Source: Hofstenia miamia (Eukaryota; Xenacoelomorpha; Acoela). Taken from it: a stretch of DNA of 64,000 nt. The position numbers were made by a program, and so were the translations under genes. The stretch spans positions 1,789,370-1,853,369 of the forward strand of contig SCFE01000026.1 in assembly GCA_004352715.1 (NCBI GenBank), in the 5' to 3' direction. Position 1 is the first letter of the stretch. Each line of letters begins with the position of its first letter. Below, piece by piece: positions 36,116 through 50,107 of the stretch. Below the pieces are notes generated by a model. It was not told the origin of the DNA. It worked only from the letters and a program-made list of their open reading frames with translations, and did no database searches.

Positions 36116-36459
36116 AAGAAGATTCACAAGTTCGACCCCTTGCAAAGAAAGAAACTCATTAAATGTGCAATACTGATAAAATGTTTTCAACTTTAACGAA
36201 TTTATTGATCAAATAAAAAATGAAGCTAAACTACCCTGTCATTAAAATCGTTCTGTGTATAAACAATGTCTATTTCATTAGTGTAAAATTTAAAGGAAAA
36301 TTCAAACGCTTGCCTTCCCAATAATAAAATAATTGCTCTTTGAAAACAAGGAATCTGGTTATTAATGAAAACAGATCAAATTTCAATTTTTGCAAAAATG
36401 CGATTTAAGTTATTACATGTTCAACCGTGGTACATTATTAAGCTACATCATGGCTTTGT

Positions 36460-36465
36460 TTTATT
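36460..36465 (-). terminator. Candidate polyadenylation signal of the sacsin-like gene
   Basis: AATAAA on the minus strand lies 133 bp beyond the stop codon. AT-rich DNA makes chance occurrences common, so this is only a candidate. Confidence 0.3.
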
Positions 36466-36597
36466 ACAATTTTTATGGATTCTTTTATCATAACAAGCAA
36501 TAGGCTAGCAAAGTAGATTCACTTTTAAGAGGAAAAAAAATCCTCAAAAATTCATTCCATTAAGCATACTAAAATATGAAAGAATAAACCACAAAAA

Positions 36598-39500
36598 CTA
36601 ACTGCGATACAGTTTATATGAAAAATCATCAATACTCTCCGAGTTTTCATTGTATCTTTGCATAATATATTGTTCCACAATAGGATCCTGAAGGACTCTG
36701 TAAAACTGTTCAGAGGTGCTTAAGGACACACTTTCTGATCCTTGTCGATATTCATTTGAAACTAAAGAATCCAATTCGGCAAACTTCGTCATTAATTGAT
36801 TTGAAAACTCATAGTCAAATTCATTCATCACAGTGGACAAAATCTGCTTCTTAACTGATGATAATACATTCGGACTTACATTCGCGTTTAGCAGTCTTTT
36901 GTAAGAACTCAAAATTTTAGCTTCAACCATGTGGAAATCAGGTTGTTCATCATATAATTTAAACACATTACACTCTGTGGGTTTAGCAGGCTTAGTTTGA
37001 ATTGAAAAAACTTCTTTCCCAGTAACTGTCTTTAAAGAATCCATGCCAATATCTATACAAAAGGAAATTGCGGAGGCAGAAGTATCATTAATTTTTTTAA
37101 GTATAGCGTAATGGTAGTTGGCGTTAACATCTCGATAAAGTACATATCGCTCTAAATCTAACCTGCTAGCCACATTTAGATGCATCGGAATGTCAATGTT
37201 CACATCAGTACCAAGAAGTGACTTGCTGCATTTTGTATTGATTTCAGAAATAGAATACAGCTCCATTAAATTCAACCGCTCTTCATTGCTAGTTGTTTGC
37301 AACAGCTTCTCAAAGACTGATTGATTTAATTCTGGAATGTTAATCATTTGAAAAATTCTATCATACAAATCGTAATATGTACACGATTTACTATAATAAA
37401 TATCCACAGTATCTGCACTGGTTACTCCACAAGTTCTCAAAGACGTATTGGGAATTTTGATACCATTAATCGCACTAAATTGGCTCTGAACTTCTAGATG
37501 AATTTTGTGCACAGAAATAAATTTCAGTAAATCGAGAAATTCGAGAGTATCAGTAAGTTCTCCAGCAGACAAATACTGTTGTCTGTGCTGAAACAAATAA
37601 TGCTGAATCAAACGAATTAGGTATGATTTTAAATCATTACACTTTAAATAGTTTAGTAGATTTGAAAATTCTGGATTTTCTTCACATATATTTTCATTAT
37701 CATGTGTTTTTTTGGATAACACTAAAATTACATCCTCCGACAAAAACTTTGGTCTAAATGTACGTGGAAATTCCTTTAATGTAGATATGATTCGATTATT
37801 TGGCATAGAAATAAAGTCGAAGTCTATAAGAACTGAATCAGATAGCAGATTATATGTTTGGAAACGATCATCATCATTCACCCAACAATCTCGAGAAATG
37901 CGGAACTTACCATCGCATGTTATTAAATTGATGTTATTAATTTCATAAAACTTAATTTCTGAATGATTGCGCAAAATAAAAGTTAAGAACGTTTGAACCA
38001 TTAGCCAATTATTGGGATCTTCCAAATTAATTGAATCTCTTTTCATTAACGAAAGAGCAAGATTTGCTTGATTTGGATCAAGTTGATTAGTGCCGCCACA
38101 AAATGAGATTATAGACCAAAATTGTAAGAACTCCTCTGCAACCTGACAAACATAGGGGAAGCCATTAAAGGGAAGAATTCTTGAGGCTTGATTTGGTTGA
38201 ATCCAGGTGTCATAACAAGACTTAATACAACAAATATTATTTAATCTAGAAACAGCATTATCAAACTTATGAGCTTGTAAATGTATCAAGCAATCTTTGA
38301 CAGATTTTAAGTCATTGGCTATTAAAGCCTTTTCTATATTCTCAACAATGTCTGCATTTTGAACCTTTCCGCACAAATTATTTAAATGATGGGAGTTATT
38401 TATCAATTCAGTGTTTCCAGCACTTAAAATTGGTTTGACGTACTTTAATATAGAGAAAAATTTAAATTTACAGCTTTCTTTGATACTTACAAATCCGAAT
38501 TTTTCATAGTTAAATGATTTTATGATTTTCAGAGAAAAAACCTCATTTAATGTAGATGCATGAATTTTTTCTTTATGATGTGAAGCATATGATAAAAATA
38601 ACACTCCATGATCACATGAGCCTGGGATAATGCGCATCATCTCATATTCGTGAGCTAACTGCAGAAATAAGTTATCATCAATTGAAGAATGAAGCCCCAA
38701 ATGTCGAAAAAACGGCAAAAGGTTTTTTTTGCATAAAGCACTAGGCAACAGATCGGAATGTCTAAACACGACAAACAAATCAACATTTGGATCAAACAAA
38801 TTACAGATCGCAGCCATCGTTTTATCAGATTTTTTAATGATAGGGACTTTTCCCAAAGCTGAGAACAAGGCTTTCCGTGATAATGCATCTAAATCACTTT
38901 TACAATAGAACTTATCGTAAATAAACTGCAAATGAACCGAAATATCTTCTTGGCTCAATTTTTTAAAATAAATTGGTATGATAAGTTCTATATACACTTG
39001 CTCAGGTTCCATTTCAATCGCTCCAATTTTTAAATAAAATAACTTCTCTTCTTCCGTAGTGTAACAAATGTTGTGACTATTAATGGCCTCCGCATTTCTA
39101 TCAAAGCCTTTCTTTGGCAAGTCATCAAAAAACAAATAGATACTTTTATCAGCAATTGAAGTAAACTGACCTGTTATTATTCTATGAATGGGTAAGCGCA
39201 ACAGCACCTTAGTGATGGAAGATGAAAATATTTCTACAGATGCTGATTTTTCAAAAATAAAACTTCGAATCCTTTGAATGGTGAATGAGGAGAAATTGAA
39301 CTCATCACTATCCAACAAAAGTCCAAAAAACTTTACAAAAGATGAAAAGTTAGATGTTTTCATTTGTAAACAAAGTCCTTTCAAAACTCTAACAATTTCA
39401 ATAGATTGAAATTTGTCATACAAATGATAAACTGAACTAAGTCGTCTGCAATCTAAATTCAGAAAACTCTTTTCAGTGACAACTGAAAAGTTTGAAATTG

Positions 39501-42500
39501 AGATTGTTACAAAATATAAATCATCTCTTTCTTTGAATGAAGGGATTAAAGAAAATGTTGCAAGATTTCGTACTATATTTTCTAGTTCAAAGCGGTGTAT
39601 TAAAACATCCCAAATTTTTTCAAGCCAATCCAAAGAATTGATTTTTGAAACAGTGGGAATAGCAACTGAACAATTTCGTGAAAATTCAGGATTCTGCACC
39701 TGAAACGCATAAACAAAGTCGGATAATTGAAATGTATCTTTGGGCGAAAGAATCTTTTCAATGTCAGGATCATATACCTCATCCTGTAAATTTGGAAACA
39801 ATTCAATTAAACAATCATGGCCAGCAAATAGATTTTGTCTACTACTGTAAATAGTACCAGCAGCAGAGAGATGAATTGGAAGAGCTAAGTGTACGCAGTC
39901 TTCAGCTACAGTTACATAAAATTTGACAAATGATAGGAAATTGGACTTTGTTTTAAAGCAAGACTTACTGATACTAATAGGTATTTGAGTGAACCAAGTA
40001 TTATTCAAAAACTTCTTAATTAAGTCTAATGGAGAAATCAGTCTGTCCTTGTAATGCTTAAACCAAGAAACCTCATTGAAAGCCATGACATTCAATCCTA
40101 GGCGAGCAGCCAGTTCAGAGATTGCAGCTACATGGATACTCAAAGACGACTTTAAAAAGTGTGTATCATTGACACTAACTAACTTGTGAAGGCAGTGATT
40201 AAATTTATATGGTTTATAAAGTAAAATTCGTAAATGCCTCAATTTTGTTAAGGTATTATAACTAATGTTCGACTTCTCAATCAAATGTTGAAAAAAAAAT
40301 TTATTATCTTCAGCAAAGTATGTGTGGTTTTGGCAATATTTTTCAAAGCCATTAGCATACCTTAAGACTTCTTCATCAGAACAAACAGTACGAACTCCAA
40401 GAAATTTAGAAAACTGCAAAAGTTCTTTAGAACTCCATTGCACAAGAATATTCAAAATCCCAATATCCTTATGTGGTGATACTTCAAAATACAAAACCTC
40501 TCTCGGGATAAACCTTTTACCTTTAATTTCAATGATTTTGCTATTTTCCAATAATGATTTTAAACATCTTAAATCTCTAGAGAGTTTCGTTTGTGCATTA
40601 AATATTCTCTGCAAAAATGTTAAATGGCAATTTATATCATCGATATCAAGTTGATCAAGAATAACGGGTATGAATACGTTAGTGTAGAAATCAGTGGGTG
40701 TCTCCAAAAGTATTGTTGGTTCAAGTTTTTTATAGAACTCCCTATTAGATGGTTTACATGATAAAATGCTGACAGTCTCGTTTGAAAACAATCCACTTTT
40801 AGGGATTGGCGACATCCAACAATATGTGTGTTGTACATGAAATGAAACAGAGTTGCCGTCGATAGATGTATGGATCGGAAGAAGCTTCAGCTTTGCCTTT
40901 TGAGAATCATCAAAGAGCATCCTGGAAGACTCATAAATGAAGTATTGTAAAAAATATTCACGAATCTCCTCTGATTCAAAAAAATCGTTTTCCCTATGTA
41001 AGTAAATGCAAAAGTTTAAAACAGTGTCAAAAGAAACACTCAGCTTTTGAAACGAAAAACTCTGTAGAAATGCACTTTCTTGATGATCATGAATATAATT
41101 GTAGTATTGAGCAGGATAATTTTTAACTTCAAAAATATCATAAAGTCTATAGATAGACTTACGATCCTTTAAATCAATTGTATAGTAAATCTCTCTGAAA
41201 ATTCTATTGTTTTCAACGACTATCTTTGAAGCAGAGTTTAAAGAAACAAGAGCAAATACTGAATGAATTTTAGCTGGAACTAAGCATAAAGACTGTAATC
41301 GATTTTCATTTTTTATACAATCTTTTTGCCCGTAGAGATACTTCCAAATAAGTTTCAACCATTCGAGTTTAGCATTAAATTCGTCTATTGAAAGTTTGAC
41401 GATTTCGTTTTGAGAAAAAGTTGAAAATTTTTCCTCAAAAAGATCACAGAATTCTGAAAGCGGTAAGTTCTCCAAATTAAAATCTTTTAGCCGCTTTTCA
41501 ACTTCTTTATCAATAAATTCAATTTCGAGATTTGGAAAAATTTCACAGATTTTATTTGTATTTGAAAATGGCCTGCTTTCATAGTTATACAAAATCCCAT
41601 TCTCAGACAGAAATATAGTTAAAGGCTTCATTTCTTGAAAAAAAGTATTTGTAAGGTTTTGCTTTGCAAAATTAATAAACGCAAGGAGAACATCGCGATT
41701 GCAGAACACACTCTGATGTATAGGTGTGCCATTTTTTACATTTTCATTTCGCAAACTTCTAATTAAGAACTCAATAGAAAAACTTTCTACTTGAATATTG
41801 TAATTAGTCATCCACTTATAGAATATCAAAGGCATAGAAACAAGGACTATGTCCAAGTTTGAGCACAGTTTCCGCAACAGCGAATGCGCATAATCCTTGG
41901 AACAAGCAAATGAACAAAAGACAACATTTGATAAGTCACAAAAGATTATTTGTTCATTTTGAATACTTGGAAAAAATTTCACCTGACTACTCTGTAAATA
42001 ATGGTATAAGCCTTTATTGATATTGTACTCCACATCTCTGCCGTCATATGAGTTGTTATTAAAGATGAACAATCTTTTAAAAAAATCCTCCACACAACCT
42101 TTGCATAGCTCCCAGGTGTTGAATATTAATTCATCTGACAACAGATTCGAATAAGCATGACCTATTATATCACACAGAAGAGTAGAATTCCACGAAGCAA
42201 AAGAGCTTGCACAATCTAAGAATAACTCTTTTCTTGATTCATCAAGAATAAAATCTCCATTGAAAATAATCGGTGCGGACATTCCGCGAAACAAATCTGT
42301 TCTAGGGTTTAATGGAAGATAGCAATAAAGTGTTGGTGAAATGTTTTTGGACAAGGAAAGTGCCACGCTTCCTCTCATTAAACTGCGTTTGAATGAAATG
42401 TTTTGATTATTAAAGAAGTCTTGTTTTTCAGAAATAAGCCAATCTTCCGCAAAATGCCTGTCATTCACATGGCCTTCAACTCTGACATTGAAAGTTTTTT

Positions 42501-45500
42501 GCAATGGTCTTTCAAATAGAACTTCCTCATCAGAACATGTTTTGCATACTTTGGAAACAGTATGCCATACATTATTTTCAATAACTGAGATTCTTACAGA
42601 TGTAACATTTCTTAAAAAAAGAATAGTTTTACTCAGAGTTTCTGAGAAATCCCTTAAATTCTTTTCGAACATACAAAGTGAAGGAATGTTTTCGGACAAA
42701 GAGGATGCAGTTTTTCGAAATGGGAGTCGAAAAGTAGTGCCACCTTCTAAACAAGGTAAAGTTTTTAATTGAAAGCATTCAAATGAATCAGGAAAATCCT
42801 CAATGAATTTGGAACTTAAATCTATTAAGACGCCAGGTGATGTAGACCTAACTATGCTGAATAAAGGATCCAGTACACCTAAAATTCCACAACCACGATT
42901 ATCGAGTTGAGTGCAGATTTCTGGTGTGTCTGTAACTTGATAAACACAGTTGAAACCAACTCCAAACTTTCCTATTTTGTTGTAATCGGATTGCTTTGAT
43001 CCTTCACCGAGTGATTGAATGCCTTGTAAATCAATTTCAGTGAAAGAAGCATTGTTATAAAATAATAAAGAAGGTCCTGATAAAATTTCCCAACCCTCTG
43101 CAATTACTCTCTCATTATTATATGTTGTTTTATCCAAAACAATGTGAACAAAGCTAGCACCGCTATCATCAGCATTTTGCAATAATTCTTTGTATAGATC
43201 ATTTTGATCTGTGTACTGACTAGCAATACGCTTTAATCGATTCGTTAAGCTCTCTCGTTGCCCAAATGATTTTCCAAGAGGTTTTCCAACTGCATCCAAC
43301 TGAAAATGTCGTCTAGTTTTTACCCCAAAATGATGTGCAACTATTGGAGGAATCATATCGTGACAAGTATTCTGTGGATTTTCAGAATCTAACCAAGGAC
43401 AATCATTAATGCAAAGTTTATGAGAGAAGGATAAAACACAATTATTGGAAGGAATCAAAATTTCATTAAGATTAGAGGTTTCTTGCTTAAAATTTTCATA
43501 CAGAAATTTTAAAACAGCTATAATCTCTTTACATAGATTCTCATCAATACTGTCTTGTGAATAGTCATTAATTGCATTTAAATATTGTTGAGTAGAAAAG
43601 CTACTACACAATCCAATTTCTGAGAAATAATCTATAACAGTACTAGGACAATGTGGATGTATTACGAAGAGTTTATCCCCAAGCGAGCAATCATTTTTGT
43701 TGAAAGACAAATGATCAAATGAACAAAATCGAGAGTTCGATGTTGGAAAGCAAATAATGTCTTTAAATCCAAAATTTATTCTATTATCTTTAAGATACTC
43801 AATGAATTTAACGAATTTGCAAAGTTTTTCAAAAAATGAGAGAGTAGCTTCAATGGAAAGTAAACGAATGTTTTTTTCTAAATCGTAAAGAGAAGGTGAT
43901 TTGTAAATTGAATGCTCAGAAACAAGTACATGACATGAATTGAGTCCAAGGTCTCTACTATTAAACACAGGGAAAGCTAAATCTATGGCATCAGAGAAAA
44001 TGTCAGTGTAGCATTCATTTATAGGAAACCATTGAAATTTCTTTCTAAAAATTACAGGCAATCTTATTAAACATAGATCTTGTTCTCCATAATATTGGTA
44101 GAAATTATTAAGATGCAATAATAGTTCCTTGACTCCCCCCACTGCTTCTTGATAGTTATCAATGGATAACATATTTTCCCAGCAAAGCCTAAGCATGTCC
44201 GAAGATAAGTGTGCGGTTACTAATCCCATGGAATCCCATCTTGAGATTTCTGACACATCTCTCCAAAAACCAGATTCTTCGCAAGGGAAAAATGCGTCTG
44301 TGAAATATAAGAGGGAGGCGATTTCACTGTGTGGGTGCACAACGTGACATGCATCTAGGTATTTTGCTTTTGTTTTAATCCAGAATTGAGTCTTTAGAAT
44401 TTGATTAATTTCTGATTGGCTTTGCAATTGCGCATAAAAAACTACCTCTTCTGCTTCCTTATAATTTAAATTTTTGACATTCTGCAATATTATTCTCAGA
44501 CAATTAGCTAAACTTAAAAACAAGTCACTTGGAAACGGGTATTTGTAAAACATTTTAAAAATCTTTGAAGGAAGAACGACTGCGGCATTAGACATTAATT
44601 TATTGTTGTACAAAACATCCAAGAGGCTTTTAATTTTAATCTGCATTTTGAAATCAATATCTTCATCAATTATCTTAATATTTGATAAGCACTGAAATCC
44701 TGTAATCGTGGAAAACAAGGGTACATTAGAAGTTGATAACAACTTATAGAAACTCTCAACAATGTGTTCAGAAATGTAATCAAGTTCAATTGGAAATAAA
44801 CTGTAAACATCTTCTGGTTCTCGTAAATATGATTTAACTAAGTTGAGCAAATTGAAAATGGCGGGAACTGAATAATCATGAAGTAGTTCATTGTTCCATT
44901 GTCCTGTATTTCTTTTGTCATCAATAGTTTTCATTGTCAGTTCCCGCCTTGAAGTTGAAAGCTCGAAATTTCCATTTAAAATGAAAGGTAGTTTAGAATG
45001 AATAGGGAGAGGCAAAAAGCAACACAAATGATTTGTTTTCAATATATTTGGAATGCCATCGCAAATGCTCACTGCTGCACATGAAGCCATGATTCCCTCA
45101 AGATGACGTTTTCTACTGTAGGCAGAAATTAAATATTTTTTGACATGATTATTTGACTCCGTGATGTCAACTTCATAGGTACATTCCGTAGACTCTGATA
45201 GTATTCTTATTGAAGAGAGATTGGTGTTTGATAAGAGATTCGTAATGTTGCTAATGCTTCTTGAGAAGGAAAAAAGACATTCAAAGTCCTCTCCTTCATT
45301 CTCCAATATAGAAACTTTGATTTCGTGAACATTTTGCGTAAATAAAATCAACAATTCACCCATTTTTCTCATCATATCAAATAGACACATTATTTCATTT
45401 TCGTCATAAGAGAGTTTAGAAAGTTTGCTATTTTCAGCTTGGGAATTAGAACGCAATGGTAATCTAAAGATTGTTCCTAAAAATTCTTTGCTAGAGTTGT

Positions 45501-45833
45501 TTTTAAAGATGCTAGTATTAAATCCTTCGAAACATTCAAATGGTTTCAATTGATCTGACATGAGGTCCACAATGTGATTGTCTAAGAATTTATCATTAAG
45601 GTTCACAACACGGCCTCCATCCAACAAAGATTGGCAATGGGGATCAAAAACACAAAACCTATCAGCAGAAACAAACATGGGGATATCAGTAACATTGTAG
45701 ACCACATTGAAACCAAGTCCAAATTTTCCAATTTGAGCTTCAGAATCTGCTTTAGTTTCGCCGCCTAATTGACAGATATTTCTGAAATCATCTGCAGTAA
45801 ACTTTGCATCATTGTATATCATCAGAGATGGAC
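36598..45833 (-). CDS. Sacsin-like giant protein, exon 2 (main coding exon)
   Basis: An uninterrupted 9,236-nt reading frame ends at TAG 36598. With exon 1 it encodes 3,146 residues. Sacsin proteins are very large chaperone-like proteins built from sacsin repeats headed by an HSP90-type (GHKL) ATP-binding fold. Repeat 1 begins in exon 1 and continues here with GPSLMIYNDAKF and the glycine loop IGKFGLGFN (residues about 103-111). Repeat 2 starts near residue 924 (FGQRESLTNRLKR), has the N-box KELLQNADDSGA (about 950) and GKFGVGFN (about 1022). Two tail modules without an ATPase head follow, spaced about 570 residues apart. I see no J domain (no HPD) and no HEPN domain at the C-terminus, unlike human sacsin (about 4,580 residues). 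The intact frame argues for a functional gene. Confidence 0.93.
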
Positions 45834-46959
45834 CTAAACCGTTTGAATAAAGTTACACTACTTTGTACATCATAAAATGTAATTTTGAAAAATAAATTCA
45901 ATCAAGTGTCAAAAATAAAAGGAAAAGAAAATCGCGATAAATAAATCGCAGTGCATTAAAGAAATCGGTTATCTAAAATAATGTGAAAATGATAATTGTT
46001 ACGAGCTTCGTCATATATCCATAAGAAGTCATGACATGAAAAATATCTAAGTTCTAAAACCTTTATGTTTCTTATGGAAACATAGGATTTCCACGACATT
46101 TTTCATAAAATAAAAATTTAAAGGTAATTTTACGAGCCATTAATATTTTAATAAAAATAGAAAACTATTCAGAAATCATTCTTTGGACAATCATTTCGTT
46201 AGAACTCCAACAGTACACATTTTTTAAAAATTCGTTTTGAATAAACACTGAAAAAACTAACTACAGGCTGCCAAAAAAAACAAGAAAATTTTTTCATAAC
46301 ATTATCTTATTACTGAGGAAGCATCCTCTTGAGAATAATGTTATATTTCAAAATTTGAAAGAATATATAACCTTGAAATTTTGTTACTTCATAAAATATT
46401 GTTATCAAGATAAATGTCTATTTTTTATTTTTCTTGTTATACACCTGTTCTTCTAAAAAAATGCTTTAAAACGTCAATTGATGATGACATTGAATCATTG
46501 GCTTTCTAGAAGTGTTGGGTTCGTCATTGGCCACCACTATGCCAAATATTCCCCTGTTGTGGCATTGGAACACATTTTTCAAAGGTTTGGCATTTCAGTC
46601 AATTTGTGGACGTCAGCGCCCATTATGAACCAGAGCATTCGAACATCGAATTCCTCTTAGTATTCAGGCATATTTAAGCTATAGCCCTGCACAAAGTTTC
46701 ACTGCTTGGTGATGAATTAGATTCGTTTTATGAGGAGGGTATGCTCTTGGAGCAACTCATTGGTGTTAAAAGAGAAGAAAATGCGCGGCTGAAATAGGGT
46801 TAACTAGCATGTATAAATGTGAAGAAAGATATTAAGGACTTCTCGTAGACATCGACAAAGAGTAACCCTACATTTTATGTTATGCTAGTGTCTTGGTATG
46901 GAAAGTCAAGATCATGCGGCTGTTGCTATAGTAGAGAGCTTTTAGGCAACACCCCAGAC

Positions 46960-47150
46960 GTGATTGGATCATCCGAATGGCCAGCAAAGAGATCCGATTT
47001 AAACGTGGTTGATCTCTGTATATGGACTATCGATATCGTAGTTAGCTCAGTGTGAAAGTGATTCCATTGAACAGCTGAAAGACTTCTTGAATGAAGCTTG
47101 GAATGGTATAACTCAAGATCAAGAAAGCAACAGCAGCAGGGTTCTATAGC
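46960..47150 (+). pseudogene. Tc1/mariner-type transposase relic
   Basis: A short fragment reads EWPAKRSDLNVVDLCIW (about 46977-47027), resembling the WPxxSPDLNPID motif around the last catalytic Asp of Tc1/mariner transposases. After a frame change DSIEQLKDFLNEAWNGI (about 47061-47110) fits the C-terminal region. The preceding 500 bp may belong to the same element but are too decayed to assign. No terminal repeats were found. Confidence 0.6.
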
Positions 47151-47392
47151 GCTACATCACTATGGTCTCTTTGAACATTTTTCAGAGTGTCCGCGCAGTT
47201 CAACTTACCATTTTGCAGGCAGTTCAATGCATTTCCATGCCGAACTGAAAGCAATTTCCAGGCAATAATGTGGTATTCGCAAAAACAGCAATTTTAAATT
47301 TCCAGCCTGTTTTAGACAGAAATTAACGTAAATAATCCCATTGAATGAAATTTCATCCAATAGTAAAACATTAGTTTATCAAATAGATATAA

Positions 47393-47889
47393 ACCAGGGT
47401 GAACGTGGGTTGGGTATGCTCATTTGAGTTGCGGGTATAACCAGATCTGCACGGGTATGGGCGTGGGTTGGGTAACTAATTTGAAAATTTCAAGTATGAT
47501 TTTAAATTTTCTTCTCAGGCCGTCATCAATATATAAATATGAGAATAAGATAGAGTATCAAGTAGTGTATTCTTCTACATTCGGAGCATGCCAGACTGGT
47601 ATTTCAGTGTCGTCTCATACCTCCATGTCATATGCAAAGTCTATCTATGATAAATAACGTAGACAAATTCACAAACTACACTGCAATAAACCATAGTAAT
47701 ATGTATGCTGCACGGTGATCTATTTTGTAGTATAAAATACTTTGCTATGGGGAAACGACTTTCTTTCAAATGAAAATTTTTTGACAAATATGTAGGTCCG
47801 GTGCGGTATGATTTTTGTTAGCTACGGGTGTGGGTGAGTGCTGGTGTAGGTTCAGTTGGGTATCAAAATCTGTATCCACGTGCACCCTT
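47393..47889. mobile_element. Non-autonomous hAT-type element with 8-bp target duplication
   Basis: The 8-mer AGATATAA flanks it perfectly (47385-47392 and 47890-47897). The ends carry inverted repeats: CAGGGTGAACGTGGGT on the left and AAGGGTGCACGTGGAT on the right strand, nearly matching. An 8-bp duplication and CAGGG-type ends are hAT features. The interior is GGGT-rich and non-coding. Confidence 0.72.
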
Positions 47890-47904
47890 AGATATAACCA
47901 AATA

Positions 47905-48740
47905 ATCTGGGGTCCAATGCGGACCGGAGTTGTCCACGGTCCGCAAGCATGGCCAGCAGTCCACCATCCGCATTTTTTAGGAAAACCGTCCACGCATTCG
48001 CTGTTTAATAAATTACTGTATGTATGAAGCCCGATTCATGGGCAGAATCTAATTTGTGTGCACGTAATACGTTTTAGCGTACGCTTTCTGAAAAAGGCAT
48101 GTGGAAAACTTGTTTTGATAAGTTCTAAAAATTGAAACTGTGCTATTTATTGATTGGCTAAAACTATATCTCTTCATGATTGACCAAAATAGGATCAAGT
48201 AACATTGTGCAGTGTCGTGTTTCAATTACATGGCTTCCTCTTCAAAGAAACCCCGCTATGATAAATTGTTTGACATCATTTGTTACCCGAGCGAATGGAA
48301 AATTTGGATCACATGGTATCAATGCGTTAAATTTCTTCAGAGTCATAACCTGAAATAGTGCGACGGATGAACAACTTTGTTGACAAGGTCCTCAAGAAAG
48401 TTATCGTGAGTGAGGCAGAGGTAGAACGCGTGTTCTCAAGACAAGTCAGTGCATACTAATATGAGAAATAGTTGAAAAAATGTTTGTTCGCTACAATGGA
48501 CAAACGGTTGGTGTGGTCGGTGCACCAAAAGATGAAGGAGACATGTTCGACGACCAGCTAACATCTTTAGAAGACGCTGATTGTTAGTTTTGTTCTTATT
48601 TCAAGTTAACTTTGTTTTCAAGCATAATCAATTTTCGAAATTGCGTTACTATAAGAGTATTGAAAAATTCGGTCCGTGCCAATGGTCCGCAGTCCGCACC
48701 AGCATGTCCGGAGACCGTAATTTTGCCGGGAACCAGTCCA
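47905..48740 (+). pseudogene. hAT-like coding relic, internally deleted
   Basis: A short N-terminal segment (ATG 48230, MASSSKKPRYDKLFDIICY) is followed after about 150 bp by a C-terminal hAT dimerisation-like segment SEAEVERVFSRQVS (about 48411-48452) and DEGDMFDDQLTSLEDADC (about 48528-48585). The catalytic core is missing. GC-rich, partly inverted ends (GTCCAATGCGGACC versus related sequence near 48690-48735) suggest element boundaries, but no target duplication was found. Confidence 0.5.
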
Positions 48741-50107
48741 TTTTGGATCTAAGCATATAATACAAAAACAGTTTTTCTAATTGTGCCATACAGATGATAA
48801 ACACCAAAAGTAGGTGTAAGGTAGTTGCCTGTGTTGTCGGGGACGCGCTGCGTGAGGATCTGATTTCATTCACCAGTTGTGGTTTTGCATAAATAGGCAT
48901 TCGTAACATTAGGTAGACACAATAAATTATTTTATTATTCTAATTACGTTCTTTACAGTAATCACGTGAATAACTCTTTTCAAAAAACTAAAATGTACAG
49001 AAACACGTTTTGTTTTGCAGATAATATTCGCGTGCAAAATAACATTTTGTTGAGTTGACGTCAAAAATATGTGGTATGTACAGTTGCTATAATTGAAAAC
49101 TTCTAAGGTATAATCGTTGAGAAGACACTAAAAACTAACTTAAGAATTTCGTAAATCATTCTAGTTTCTAAATGTATTTAAACAACATTTTTGCTAGAGA
49201 AAAGCCAATGTTATTGATGCAGCTAAAAAGGTGGAATATCTTTATATCTAGTTTGATGATACGTAGTAGAAACGCACTAAATACTGGCTTACTTTTGTTA
49301 CTTCATTTGATTGTCTGAAAATTTAATGATTCCTTTCTTTGCTTACAAAACTAGACCGAATTTGTTATAGAACCTGAAAATTTTCGATTTTTTGGCAGGA
49401 ATAAAAATATAGACCTAAAGTCTTGAATTTGCATTAATATGATGGGGCGAAACTGATAATGATATCATTAGAACCTGTAGCATACACATTGCAGCTTATG
49501 CATTTATAGAGTAAAGTGGAGTAGTATGTACACCTCAGGTAATATGGACACCCCTTTAATCCACCTATTGTATGATTTTCGATAGTGCTGTCATATGTGA
49601 GTAAGTAATTGATTTTCTGTAATCAATACGGTAAAGCTATTTTGTGGTACGTATATTACGTTACAGCGAGTTGATTTTGTTGTTTTCAAAATATTTGCTA
49701 TAATAAGTTGTTGAGTGTATATTTATATTATATATGTTGAATGACCAGAACTATATGCATTAATATAAAATGAAGTATCCATATGACATGCCTTCATAAT
49801 AAATATTTGAATATATTCAAATTCAACTAATTTTGATGCATATCGCATATTATGTGAAGAGAGGTGAGGGCAATATGGGCATCATAGTGTCTATATTACC
49901 CTGACTGTGCCATATTGCTCCATACTCATTTAGAGCTTGATCATGCCGCAATACACTGTAAGACTGTACATGTAAAAAGTATAATATTGACGGGCTATAC
50001 ATCATGTTGGTAAGCAACTTTTGAATTTAACAAAAAAATCTAAGAGGTGCATGGAATATAGTTGATATGCGGACTCCTGCCATTGCAGTGTTACGCAAGG
50101 AGTATCT

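Noticed and set aside
36598-37200. J domain or HEPN domain at the sacsin-like C-terminus
   Set aside because: No HPD motif and no HEPN-like pattern could be found; the protein ends in a tail-module sequence.
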